Shown here one piece after another: positions 6,409-12,805 of a DNA stretch of 23,121 bases. This DNA comes from JAVBTT01 sp031550325 (GTDB lineage: Bacteria > Bacillota > Clostridia > Oscillospirales > UBA929). The stretch covers positions 1-23,121 of the forward strand of contig JAVBOR010000014.1 of assembly GCA_031550325.1 (NCBI GenBank). The letters run 5' to 3'. Made by a program: the position numbers and the translations under genes. Under the pieces are notes generated by a model. That model saw only the letters and a list, made by a program, of their open reading frames with translations, had not been told where the DNA came from and searched no databases. Position 1 is the stretch's first letter. Every line of letters begins with the position of its first letter.

Positions 6409-7902
6409 ATGAATGAATACATCCTGTCGCTCGACCAGGGGGCCACAGCCTCCCGCGCGCTGCTGATTGACCGCGCGGGCAACATTGCCGGACGCGCCAG
6501 CGTGGCGCTCACCCCGCTGTTTCCCCGCTCGGGCTGGATGGAATATGACCCGCTTGAGATCGTGTTCAGCGCGCTCAGGGCCTGCGCCCATCTGCTGGCC
6601 CAGACCCATGTCGACGCGACCAAAATCTGCGCGGTCGGACTGTCGTCCCAGCGGGAGACCACGGTCGTCTGGGACCGGCGCACCGGAAAGCCCATATACA
6701 ACGCAATTGCCGGGCCTTGCCGCCGAACGGCTGACTACTGCGGCGAGCTTGCGCGCCACGAACCCATGCTGCTGGAAAAAACCGGTCTGCTTCCCGACGC
6801 GACTTTCTCGGCGTCAAAGCTGAAATGGATTCTCGACAACGCCTCGGGAGCGCGTCAGCGCGCCCATGAGGGCTCACTTTTATTTGGAACGGTCGACGCC
6901 TGGCTCGCGTGGAACCTCACGGGGGGCCAGTCGCACATTACCGATGCCTCCAGCGCCGCGCGCACAATGCTGTTTGACATCAACACGCTCGCCTGGGACG
7001 ACGAGCTGTGCGCGCTGTTTGACGTGCCCAAGCTGATGCTGCCGTCTGTCGTTTCCTCGAGCGGCTATTTGGGGGAGATTGCCCCGGCGGTCACCGGGCT
7101 GGAGGATCTGGCAGGCGCGCCCATATGCGCGCTGCTGGCCGACCAGTCGGCGGCGCTTTTCGGCCAGGGCTGCTTTGGCGCGGGCATGACCCAGTGCTCC
7201 TACGGTGAGGACGCGCATCTGCTGCTCAACACGGGCGCCGGACGCGTTCGCCCGGGCGGCGGCTTGCTGTCAACAATCGCCTGGAACATCGGCGATCAGG
7301 TTTGCCGCGCAGTCGAGGGCTATGTCCTGGGCGCGGGGTCGGCTCTGTCCTGGCTCAGCGCCGATCTCGGCCTGTTTGAAAGCCCGCTGCAGTGCGACAC
7401 GCTGGCCGGTCAGGCGGCCGGGCTGAGCAACCCCGTGCTTGTCCCCGCGTTTTGCGGGCTGGGCTTCCCCGACTGGGACATGAGCGCGCGCGGCGCGCTT
7501 GTGGGTTTGTCCCGCGGAATGACGCGCGCCGATTTGGCGCTCAGCGCCCTGAACGGCATTGCCTGCTCCGTGGCCGGCCTGGTCGAAGACCTGGAGTCCT
7601 CGGCGGACGTGAAGATCGGGGAATTTCGCGTTTCTGGCCAACTCTGCGCCGGAGACACCCTGATGCAGCTTCAGGCTGATCTGCTGGGCAAGGCAGTCTA
7701 CCGCCCTGAAGCGCTGGAGATGGCCGCGGTGGGCGCAGCTCTGCTGGCCGGCGTCACAAGCGGTCTGTGGTCCATGGCCGAGCTGCCCGCGGTGGGCGGT
7801 CAGGGAAATATTTTTATGCCGCAGCGCTCTGAACGGGATCGCCGCCACGCGCTGCACGTCTGGATGCGTGGTGTGGAGCGCGCCCGGCACTGGGCGGAGT
7901 AG
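6409..7902 (+). CDS. FGGY-family carbohydrate kinase, glycerol-kinase-like with altered active site
   Basis: This 497-residue protein aligns along its whole length with glycerol kinase: LDQGATASR at the start, QRETTVVWDRRTGKPIYNAI at 81-100, catalytic aspartate D245 in ADQSAALFGQ, and PAFCGLGFPDWDMSARGAL from 346. Yet residues of the E. coli enzyme that hold glycerol and ATP are replaced: the VWQ stretch carrying the glycerol-contacting tryptophan is AGP (101-103), the glycerol-contacting tyrosine of PYFSGTK is threonine (T132), the YGTGCF loop is YGEDAH (265-270) and the adenosine-binding DGG loop is SGQ (409-411). R82, E83 and D245 remain. A kinase for another polyol, or a regulator, is possible; plain glycerol kinase is doubtful. 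No glycerol facilitator or glycerol-3-phosphate dehydrogenase is nearby. nrdR follows closely. Confidence 0.85.
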   Translation: MNEYILSLDQGATASRALLIDRAGNIAGRASVALTPLFPRSGWMEYDPLEIVFSALRACAHLLAQTHVDATKICAVGLSSQRETTVVWDRRTGKPIYNAIAGPCRRTADYCGELARHEPMLLEKTGLLPDATFSASKLKWILDNASGARQRAHEGSLLFGTVDAWLAWNLTGGQSHITDASSAARTMLFDINTLAWDDELCALFDVPKLMLPSVVSSSGYLGEIAPAVTGLEDLAGAPICALLADQSAALFGQGCFGAGMTQCSYGEDAHLLLNTGAGRVRPGGGLLSTIAWNIGDQVCRAVEGYVLGAGSALSWLSADLGLFESPLQCDTLAGQAAGLSNPVLVPAFCGLGFPDWDMSARGALVGLSRGMTRADLALSALNGIACSVAGLVEDLESSADVKIGEFRVSGQLCAGDTLMQLQADLLGKAVYRPEALEMAAVGAALLAGVTSGLWSMAELPAVGGQGNIFMPQRSERDRRHALHVWMRGVERARHWAE

Positions 7903-7915
7903 GGGGAAGACAGCC

Positions 7916-8389
7916 GTGAAATGTCCGTTTTGCTCGTTTCTCGACAGCAAGGTTGTGGACTCACGTCCGGCCGAGGAGGGCGGGAGCATTCGCCGCCGCC
8001 GCGAGTGCCTGAGCTGCGCCAAGCGCTTTACAACCTATGAGACCATTGAGAGCATTCCGCTGATTGTCATCAAGCGCGACGGCTCGCGGCAGGCCTTTGA
8101 CCGGCAAAAGCTGCTGGGCGGGCTGCTGCACGCCTGCGACAAGCGCTCTGTCACGATTGAGCAGCTCGACGCCATTGTCTCGGACGTCGAACAGCATCTG
8201 CTGAACACGCTGGAACGCGAGATCCCCTCCACGCGCATCGGTGAGCTGGCCATGGACGGACTGCGCAGCGTCGACGCGGTGGCTTATGTTCGCTTTGCCT
8301 CGGTTTACCGGCAATTTACCGACGTCACCACATTTTTGACCGAGGTCAACAAACTGCTGACCGACAACAAAGGGAAAATTGAAAATTGA
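7916..8389 (+). CDS. nrdR: Transcriptional repressor NrdR
   Basis: This 157-residue protein is the universal repressor of ribonucleotide reductase genes; it binds NrdR boxes when its ATP-cone is loaded with dATP. The zinc ribbon is visible as CPFC (C3, C6) and CLSC (C31, C34) with the basic stretch SIRRRREC between, and the ATP-cone domain spans about residues 49-139 (IKRDGSRQAFDRQKLL through VAYVRFASVYRQF). The GTG at 7916 is chosen because it gives the invariant MKCPFC start and follows GGGGGAA by seven bases; the frame is open further upstream inside the kinase gene. It starts 13 bases after the kinase stop, so cotranscription is likely. Its stop codon overlaps a strong downstream promoter. 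Confidence 0.97.
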   Translation: MKCPFCSFLDSKVVDSRPAEEGGSIRRRRECLSCAKRFTTYETIESIPLIVIKRDGSRQAFDRQKLLGGLLHACDKRSVTIEQLDAIVSDVEQHLLNTLEREIPSTRIGELAMDGLRSVDAVAYVRFASVYRQFTDVTTFLTEVNKLLTDNKGKIEN

Positions 8390-8414
8390 CATTTGATTAT
8401 AAAATGGATATACT
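8386..8414 (+). promoter_or_regulatory. Strong promoter overlapping the nrdR stop codon
   Basis: TTGACA (8386-8391, perfect) and TATACT (8409-8414) are separated by 17 bases. The TGA of nrdR lies within the -35 box. Transcription should start near 8421 and can serve the hairpin-rich region and tRNA-Arg downstream. Confidence 0.85.
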
Positions 8415-8420
8415 ATTGGC

Positions 8421-8519
8421 GTGTGCAACTCTCCGGCAGAAACGCGCCCGGAAATAGGTCGGGGCTTTTTGCGCTTTGGTGGGCGGCGGCAGGGCGAGCA
8501 CCCGGTGCCCTGCCGTTTT
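8421..8519 (+). ncRNA. Candidate short non-coding transcript between nrdR and tRNA-Arg
   Basis: The region begins at the predicted start of the strong promoter and ends in an 8-bp hairpin (8488-8495/8507-8514) followed by GTTTT. An earlier terminator-like element, a bulged GCCCG/CGGGGC stem followed by five T, is at 8446-8470. A further inverted repeat (GCAGGAAA/TTTCCTGC, about 8531-8576) stands before the tRNA. No open frame here has a ribosome binding site. It shows none of the conserved signal-recognition-particle or tmRNA motifs. It could be a discrete small RNA of about 50 or 100 bases, or just the leader of the tRNA transcript. Confidence 0.4.
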
Positions 8520-8585
8520 CTCCCGAAGAGCGCAGGAAAAGGGAGCGCCGAATTTCGAAAGTTTCCTGCCGGGGCGGCATTATAT

Positions 8586-8661
8586 GCGCTCGTGGCTCAA
8601 CGGATAGAGCATCAGATTCCGGTTCTGAGGGTTGGGGGTTCGAGTCCCTCCGGGCGTGCCA
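8586..8661 (+). tRNA. tRNA-Arg (anticodon CCG)
   Basis: The cloverleaf is complete: acceptor arms GCGCTCG (8586-8592) and CGGGCGT (8651-8657), D-arm GCTCAACGGATAGAGC, anticodon stem TCAGA/TCTGA with loop TTCCGGT giving CCG, T-loop GTTCGAGTC, discriminator G and an encoded CCA (8659-8661). Confidence 0.97.
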
Positions 8662-8692
8662 GAAACGGCGGCCTGTGGCCGCCGTTTCTTAT
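8662..8692 (+). terminator. Terminator after tRNA-Arg
   Basis: A perfect 12-bp stem, GAAACGGCGGCC/GGCCGCCGTTTC with a TGT loop (8662-8688), starts at the base after the tRNA CCA and is followed by TTATT. Confidence 0.8.
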
Positions 8693-8732
8693 TAACAGAA
8701 GAAGTTGGTTTTTTTGGAAAGCAGGTGTTTTC

Positions 8733-9062
8733 GTGGCAAATCCCAATGTGATTAACTTAACAGACGCCTTGTTCTCACAGGAAGTCCTGCAATCAGAGGT
8801 TCCCGTGATGGTCGATTTTTGGGCCTCCTGGTGCGGCCCTTGTCGCATTTTAGCGCCCGTCGTTGATGAACTGGCGGCTGAGTATACCGGCAAGGCCAAG
8901 GTGTGTAAGCTTGACGTCGACGCCTTTGGCTCGCTGGCAGCGCAGTATGGCGTGATGAGCATCCCCACCGTCATTTTCTTCCACAAGGGCGCCGAGGCCG
9001 AGCGCGCCGTCGGTGTGCGCGGCAAGCCCGAGCTGTCCGCCGCGCTGGACAAACTGTTGTAG
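8733..9062 (+). CDS. trxA: Thioredoxin
   Basis: This 109-residue cytosolic protein is a thioredoxin, reducing protein disulfides with electrons from thioredoxin reductase. The redox centre WCGPC is at residues 33-37 within the family context DFWASWCGPC, and the cis-proline loop SIPTVIFF follows about 40 residues later. Length matches the classical family (about 105-110). The GTG at 8733 is chosen because it gives the normal N-terminus and follows GCAGGTG; the frame is open far upstream across the tRNA gene, which is not real coding sequence. No thioredoxin reductase gene is in the window. The following gene begins 34 bases downstream, so this may head the 8733-11974 transcription unit. Confidence 0.96.
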   Translation: MANPNVINLTDALFSQEVLQSEVPVMVDFWASWCGPCRILAPVVDELAAEYTGKAKVCKLDVDAFGSLAAQYGVMSIPTVIFFHKGAEAERAVGVRGKPELSAALDKLL

Positions 9063-9096
9063 GATCTGCATTATTTTGGCGTAAGGGGGTGGCGGC

Positions 9097-9783
9097 TTGC
9101 CCGCAAAGAGTGAAAAGAGCTTCCGTACCGCCGTCGTGGGCGGCTTTAACCGGCAAGACGTATTGGAGTATATCACCGCGGTGAGCCGGGACCACAAAGC
9201 TGAAGCCGAGGCGCATGTGATCGGCGCGGATAAGCTCCGGGCAGAGCGTGACGCGCTGCAGGCCGAAGTCGGCGCGCTGGCCGGAGAGCGCGCGCGTGCC
9301 GACACGCTCGCCTCGCAAAACGAGACCTTACGCATGGAACTCGCCGAACTGCGCAGTACCCTAAACGACGCGCTGGTACGCGAGGAAGAGCTCCGCGCAG
9401 AAGTGTCGCGTATGGACGCGCGCATTGTCGAGCTGGAGCAGGACGCACAACTCCTGGGCGACGCGCGCGCGCGCGCCAACGAACTGGAGACGCTGGCCTA
9501 TCGCCGCGCCGAGCAGATTGAGCAGGAGGCGCAGCAGACCGCCGACGTTTCGCGCCAGCAGCTGCGGCATGGCGTTTCCCAGATGAAGGCCAAGCTTGAC
9601 GCGCTCAAGCTCGACGGGGAACAGGCAGCATACGCCATCGTGTGTGAGCTTGACAAAATGCGCGATTGGTTTGTCCATTACGGCGATGTCTTTGACGATG
9701 TGCACGCGCAGATTGCGCAGATCTCTCCGGGTGAGGCGCCGGTTGTCCGCCAGTTTGTGCCGCAGGAGTTTGCCGAGTCATGA
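9097..9783 (+). CDS. DivIVA-like coiled-coil protein
   Basis: This 228-residue protein has an N-terminal segment (SFRTAVVGGFNRQDVLEYI, about residues 8-27) resembling the lipid-binding head of clostridial DivIVA-family proteins, then a long heptad-rich, Glu/Arg/Ala-rich helix from about 30 to 190 that should form a coiled coil. The tail holds no known domain. DivIVA-like proteins mark curved membrane and division sites and recruit partners; this one is shorter in its head than canonical DivIVA, so the name is by resemblance. The start is TTG at 9097, supported by AAGGGGGTGG just upstream. Its stop overlaps the next start in an ATGA arrangement, implying translational coupling with the fumarase-type subunit, an unexpected partner. 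Confidence 0.8.
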   Translation: MPAKSEKSFRTAVVGGFNRQDVLEYITAVSRDHKAEAEAHVIGADKLRAERDALQAEVGALAGERARADTLASQNETLRMELAELRSTLNDALVREEELRAEVSRMDARIVELEQDAQLLGDARARANELETLAYRRAEQIEQEAQQTADVSRQQLRHGVSQMKAKLDALKLDGEQAAYAIVCELDKMRDWFVHYGDVFDDVHAQIAQISPGEAPVVRQFVPQEFAES

Positions 9784-10322
9784 CCAGCTTGCATGTTTCT
9801 GAACTGAGAGAAGCGGCTTTGAACGCCGGAGAGCCTATTTTGCTTTCCGGCGCTCTTTATACTGCGCGCGACGCCGCGCACCAAAAGCTGTGTGCCCTGC
9901 TCGACGCGCGCGAGCCGCTGCCGTTTGCACTTGAGGACGGCGTGATCTACTACGCCGGGCCGACGGCCACGCCGCCCGGGCGGCCCATCGGCTCCTGCGG
10001 GCCAACGACGTCCTCCCGCATGGACGCGTTCGCGCCCAGACTATACCGGCTCGGCCTGTGCGCCACCATAGGCAAGGGGGAGCGCTCGGCCGAGGTTTCC
10101 GGCGCGATCCGCGAGACCGGCGGGCTTTATCTCTGCGCCGTGGGCGGCGCGGGGGCGCTGCTGGCCGGCTGTGTCAAAAGCGCCGACATTGTCGCCTTTC
10201 CCGAGCTCGGCTGCGAGGCCGTGCGTCGTCTGGAGGTTTTGGATCTGCCCCTGATTGTGGGCATCGACGCCAAAGGAGGCAATTTGTTTGAGAATACTTT
10301 TGCCCGAAGGCAAAGCCTATAA
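9780..10322 (+). CDS. Fumarase/tartrate dehydratase class I beta subunit, without its alpha partner
   Basis: This 180-residue protein corresponds to the C-terminal (beta) half of class I, iron-sulfur fumarases, which in many anaerobes is a separate polypeptide working with an alpha subunit that carries the 4Fe-4S cluster; together they hydrate fumarate to malate (or act on tartrate). Diagnostic stretches are SGALYTARDAAH, YYAGPTATPPGRPIGSCGPT, the SRMDAFAP segment, IGKGERS and the final VGIDAKGGNLF. Length fits a stand-alone beta subunit. The alpha subunit normally lies directly upstream but here that place holds the DivIVA-like gene and no alpha gene occurs in the window. Start ATG overlaps the previous stop. 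Its last 35 bases overlap the next gene. Activity depends on an alpha gene elsewhere. Confidence 0.9.
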   Translation: MTSLHVSELREAALNAGEPILLSGALYTARDAAHQKLCALLDAREPLPFALEDGVIYYAGPTATPPGRPIGSCGPTTSSRMDAFAPRLYRLGLCATIGKGERSAEVSGAIRETGGLYLCAVGGAGALLAGCVKSADIVAFPELGCEAVRRLEVLDLPLIVGIDAKGGNLFENTFARRQSL

Positions 10323-10899
10323 ACTCAACCCGCTCTATGCCATGGGACTTGCGGCGCTTGGCCGGACTCCGCTCGTGACCGGCGTTGACGATCCCCAGGC
10401 CGATCCTCTGGCATACGACGCGCTGCTGCTCTGCGGCGGCGTGGATATAGACCCGGCCCGCTTTGGAGAGCCTTTGCTGGAGGGCGCGCCGGTGGAAATC
10501 GATCACGCGCGCGACGACCTGGAGCTTTCGCTTTTGGCTGCCTTTATCGGGGCCGGGAAGCCGGTGCTTGGCATTTGCCGCGGGCTTCAGGTGATCAATG
10601 TCGGCCTGGGCGGCACCCTTTGGCAGGATCTGCCCTCGCAATGCGGGCTTGTCCACTCCGCCCCGAAAGGCGAGGAAGCGATGACCCACGAGGTCTATAT
10701 GGACAGTGGGGTCCTGCTGGTCAACAGCTTTCACCATCAGGCGGTCAAGGAACTCGGATACGGGCTGCGCTGCCTCGGTCGCGCCGAGGACGGCGTGGTG
10801 GAGGCGATCCGGCACGAGACGCTCCCCATCGCGGCCGTGCAATGGCATCCCGAACGCATGGAAGATGGACTTTCCCTGCTGTTTACACTTCTTAACTGA
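10288..10899 (+). CDS. Class I glutamine amidotransferase-type peptidase C26 (gamma-glutamyl hydrolase-like)
   Basis: This 203-residue protein belongs to the peptidase C26 / PuuD-like branch of class I amidotransferases, hydrolysing gamma-glutamyl amide bonds, for example of gamma-glutamyl-GABA. The nucleophile is C97 in GICRGLQ, and the other triad members are H187 and E189 in QWHPE; LLLCGGVDIDP (47-57) and SFHHQAVK (148-154) are further family marks. It is somewhat shorter than the usual 240-250 residues, lacking N-terminal sequence. The start chosen is TTG at 10288, eight bases after a perfect AGGAGG at 10274-10279 that lies inside the preceding gene; the ATG at 10344 would cut the first strand. 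The natural substrate is unknown. It is in one run with the fumarase-type subunit and PyrB. Confidence 0.9.
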   Translation: MRILLPEGKAYKLNPLYAMGLAALGRTPLVTGVDDPQADPLAYDALLLCGGVDIDPARFGEPLLEGAPVEIDHARDDLELSLLAAFIGAGKPVLGICRGLQVINVGLGGTLWQDLPSQCGLVHSAPKGEEAMTHEVYMDSGVLLVNSFHHQAVKELGYGLRCLGRAEDGVVEAIRHETLPIAAVQWHPERMEDGLSLLFTLLN

Positions 10900-10927
10900 A
10901 TTTTTACGTAAGAGGAGGGCCTGCCTC

Positions 10928-11974
10928 GTGCAGCACATCATCGACTTCGACGACCTCACGCAGGAGCAGTGGCGCGCGTTGTACGCCACCTTTGAAGACA
11001 TCCTCATACGGCCTGAGACGTATCGGAACGCGCTGACCGGGCGCGCGCTGGCGTCTCTTTTTTATGAGCCGTCGACACGCACCAATTTTTCATTTCAGTC
11101 TGCCATGATCCGTTTGGGCGGCGGCGTGTTCGGCTTTAACGACCCTTCTTCAACGTCGGCTGCCAAGGGCGAGACGTTGAAGGACACGATCATTATGGTT
11201 TCGGGCTACGCCGACATGCTGGTCTGCCGTCACCCCCGCGAGGGAGCAGCGCTGGCCGCTTCGCTGTACGCCTCCTGTCCCGTGATCAACGCCGGGGACG
11301 GCGGCCACCTCCACCCCACGCAGACGCTGACTGATCTGGCCACCATCAACCAAAAACGCGGTTCGATTGACGGCCTCCGGATCGGCCTGTGTGGAGACCT
11401 GAAAAACGGCCGCACCGTCCACAGTCTGGTGCGCGCACTGCGGAGGTTTCCCCATGTTCAGCTGTTTCTGATTTCGCCGCGCGCGCTGGCCGTCCCTCCC
11501 TACCTGCGGCAGTTCCTCAAGGAGAACAACATGTCCTACGTGGAGGTTACAGGCCTTGAGGCCACGCTGGGCCAGCTCGACGTGCTGTATATGACGCGCA
11601 TTCAGCGCGAACGCTTTATCGATCCTCTGGAATATGAGCGCCACAAAGGCGTGTACGTCCTCACCCCGCAAAAGCTCAAGCTGGCCAGGCCTGACCTGCT
11701 GATTCTGCACCCGCTTCCGCGCGTCGATGAGATCGATCCCGCCGTCGACGCCGATCCGCGCGCCGTCTATTTTGACCAGGCTCGTTTCGGCATGATCATC
11801 CGCATGGCGCTTTTGCTGCAGCTGGCCCATGAGCCGCGCGAAACTCCCGAACTTGTCTATCCTCTCGCCGAGCGCCTGTGCCAAAACCCCAACTGCATTA
11901 CCGCTTTTGAGACCTATCTGCCGCCTCTCGCCGAGCTTGGGCACTGTCTGTATTGTGACAAGGAGCTTGTCTAG
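10928..11974 (+). CDS. pyrB: Aspartate carbamoyltransferase catalytic chain with PyrI-like zinc tail
   Basis: This 348-residue enzyme condenses carbamoyl phosphate with aspartate, the first committed step of pyrimidine synthesis. Carbamoyl-phosphate-binding FYEPSTRT is at 45-52, HPTQTLTDL at 129-137 and HPLPRVDEI at 261-269, the last distinguishing it from ornithine transcarbamylase. Catalytic chains usually end near residue 310. Here about 37 extra residues contain C318-x4-C323 and C340-x2-C343 in CQNPNCIT and CLYCDKE, closely resembling the zinc-binding end of the regulatory chain PyrI (CPNxNC...CKYC) but with a shorter spacer and no allosteric nucleotide domain. The GTG start at 10928 follows GAGGAGGG; the frame is open upstream inside the preceding gene. 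No pyrI or other pyr gene follows. Confidence 0.93.
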   Translation: MQHIIDFDDLTQEQWRALYATFEDILIRPETYRNALTGRALASLFYEPSTRTNFSFQSAMIRLGGGVFGFNDPSSTSAAKGETLKDTIIMVSGYADMLVCRHPREGAALAASLYASCPVINAGDGGHLHPTQTLTDLATINQKRGSIDGLRIGLCGDLKNGRTVHSLVRALRRFPHVQLFLISPRALAVPPYLRQFLKENNMSYVEVTGLEATLGQLDVLYMTRIQRERFIDPLEYERHKGVYVLTPQKLKLARPDLLILHPLPRVDEIDPAVDADPRAVYFDQARFGMIIRMALLLQLAHEPRETPELVYPLAERLCQNPNCITAFETYLPPLAELGHCLYCDKELV

Positions 11975-12013
11975 GCCAAGCGCGCTGGTTTGCGCCGTTC
12001 TTTCGTCAAAATC

Positions 12014-12042
12014 TTGACAGTCGACTTTTTTTATGCTAGACT
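12014..12042 (+). promoter_or_regulatory. Promoter of the tRNA cluster
   Basis: TTGACA (12014-12019, perfect) and TAGACT (12037-12042) are 17 bases apart, with a T-rich spacer. The predicted transcript start near 12049 is about 26 bases ahead of tRNA-His. No convincing terminator for pyrB lies before it. Confidence 0.8.
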
Positions 12043-12074
12043 GTGTAAGCTTATCGTTTTCCATGCGGCAGTAT

Positions 12075-12152
12075 GGTGGGTATAGCTCAGTCGGTTAGAG
12101 CACCAGATTGTGGTTCTGGGTGTCGACGGTTCGAATCCGTTTACCCACCCCA
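12075..12152 (+). tRNA. tRNA-His (anticodon GTG)
   Basis: The acceptor stem is GTGGGTA (12076-12082) with TACCCAC (12142-12148). The extra 5' G (12075) stands opposite the discriminator C (12149), the hallmark of tRNA-His. The anticodon stem is CCAGA/TCTGG around loop TTGTGGT, giving GTG. CCA is encoded at 12150-12152. Confidence 0.97.
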
Positions 12153-12156
12153 TTTC

Positions 12157-12186
12157 ACTCTCCCCCGCTAAGTGGCGGGGGAGAGT
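12157..12186. repeat. Perfect inverted repeat between tRNA-His and tRNA-Gln
   Basis: ACTCTCCCCCGC (12157-12168) and GCGGGGGAGAGT (12175-12186) pair perfectly over 12 bp around a TAAGTG loop. No T-run follows, so read-through to the next tRNAs is plausible; it may guide processing of the precursor. Confidence 0.8.
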
Positions 12187-12225
12187 GCCGCGCGGCCTTA
12201 TTGGCGGGCTTGCGCCTCATCATTA

Positions 12226-12302
12226 TGGGCTGTAGCCAAGCCGGTAAGGCACCAGACTTTGACTCTGGCATTGCGCAGGTTCGAGTCCTGCCAGCCCAGC
12301 CA
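12226..12302 (+). tRNA. tRNA-Gln (anticodon TTG)
   Basis: Acceptor arms TGGGCTG (12226-12232) and CAGCCCA (12292-12298), anticodon stem CCAGA/TCTGG with loop CTTTGAC giving TTG, T-loop GTTCGAGTC, discriminator G and encoded CCA (12300-12302). Confidence 0.96.
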
Positions 12303-12303
12303 T

Positions 12304-12379
12304 GACTCGCTAGCTCAGTCGGCAGAGCACCTGCCTTTTAAGCAGGGTGTCCGGAGTTCGAATCTCCGGCGAGTCACCA
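12304..12379 (+). tRNA. tRNA-Lys (anticodon TTT)
   Basis: Acceptor arms GACTCGC (12304-12310) and GCGAGTC (12369-12375), anticodon stem CCTGC/GCAGG with loop CTTTTAA giving TTT, discriminator A and encoded CCA (12377-12379). Only one base separates it from tRNA-Gln, so the two must come from one precursor. Confidence 0.97.
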
Positions 12380-12383
12380 ACCT

Positions 12384-12424
12384 GAAAAGCGCCCCCGCGG
12401 CCGTATGGCTGCGAGGGCGCTTTT
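12384..12424 (+). terminator. Terminator of the tRNA cluster
   Basis: GAAAAGCGCCC and GGGCGCTTTTC pair perfectly around a partly paired GC-rich interior, and the TTTT at 12421-12424 forms the tract. It lies four bases after the CCA of tRNA-Lys. Confidence 0.85.
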
Positions 12425-12429
12425 CGCAG

Positions 12430-12596
12430 ACTGTCAAAGAATCTTCGGTTCTTTGACAAACGGGAGTTGGTTCAAACCGCTGAGGCGGTTGGAAGGGGAA
12501 CGGTTTCGAGAAATGAATTCCCGAAACCGATGTGTTTCCTGTTTTTTTCTGGATTCAGTCCAACAAGAGCCTGACGCCTGCGGCGTCAGGCTCAGC
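12430..12596. repeat. Dispersed intergenic repeat, module B, copy 2
   Basis: Related to 136-292. Strong hairpins are at 12433-12457 (GTCAAAGAATC/GGTTCTTTGAC, one wobble, TTC loop), AACCGC/GCGGTT near 12475-12490, CGGTTTCG/CGAAACCG around the AGAAATGAATTCC block, and a perfect 12-bp stem at 12567-12593 with a TGC loop. Stems are kept although their sequences differ from copy 1, for example the last stem is perfect here and has a T-T mismatch there. Confidence 0.8.
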
Positions 12597-12670
12597 GTGT
12601 AGACAAAGGCCGCCTCTTCGTTCCTTTGAGCAAAACCACGTCGAGCCTGACGCCGAAGGCGGCGGGTCCC
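12597..12670. other. Linker between repeat modules B and A
   Basis: About 75 bases including GAGCCTGACGCCGAAGGCGG, which shares the GAGCCTGACGCC arm of the preceding hairpin, and a TCCCTGCTGGACTG end that can pair imperfectly with CAGTCCAACAAG of module B. This linker joins B to A in the second mosaic; the window starts too late to see the equivalent in the first. Confidence 0.55.
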
Positions 12671-12805
12671 TGCTGGACTGGTTGAGCGCGAAGCATGGAA
12701 ACAAGAGACTTTCACGGATTCACTCCGGGAAAGTCACCCAATGCGCGTCTTCACAAAGACGCGTTCCTGCTCCCGTTTGTAGACAAATCAAAGGTTTGTC
12801 TACAG
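12671..12805. repeat. Dispersed intergenic repeat, module A, copy 2
   Basis: It matches 1-135 at 132 of 135 positions on the same strand, 12.67 kb away. All three hairpins are retained; the one difference inside the last hairpin alters its loop from GAA to AAA. It is followed at about 12812-12836 by another GCC-TGC-GGC hairpin and then by unique sequence before the hydrolase gene. The short frame 12695-13006 over it has no ribosome binding site. Confidence 0.92.

Noticed and set aside
6409..7902. Simple call as glycerol kinase (glpK)
   Set aside because: Several residues that contact glycerol and ATP in the known enzyme are replaced, so no gene symbol is given.
7270..8022. Minus-strand 250-codon frame
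   Set aside because: Antisense shadow of the FGGY kinase and nrdR, both of which have clear motifs.
8421..8585. Signal-recognition-particle RNA, 6S RNA or tmRNA
   Set aside because: The conserved tetraloop/GGAAGGAAGCAGCC-type core, the tmRNA tRNA-like ends and a 6S-length bubble were all looked for and not found.
11150..12064. Minus-strand 304-codon frame
   Set aside because: Antisense to pyrB, and its first part lies across the tRNA promoter; no domain.
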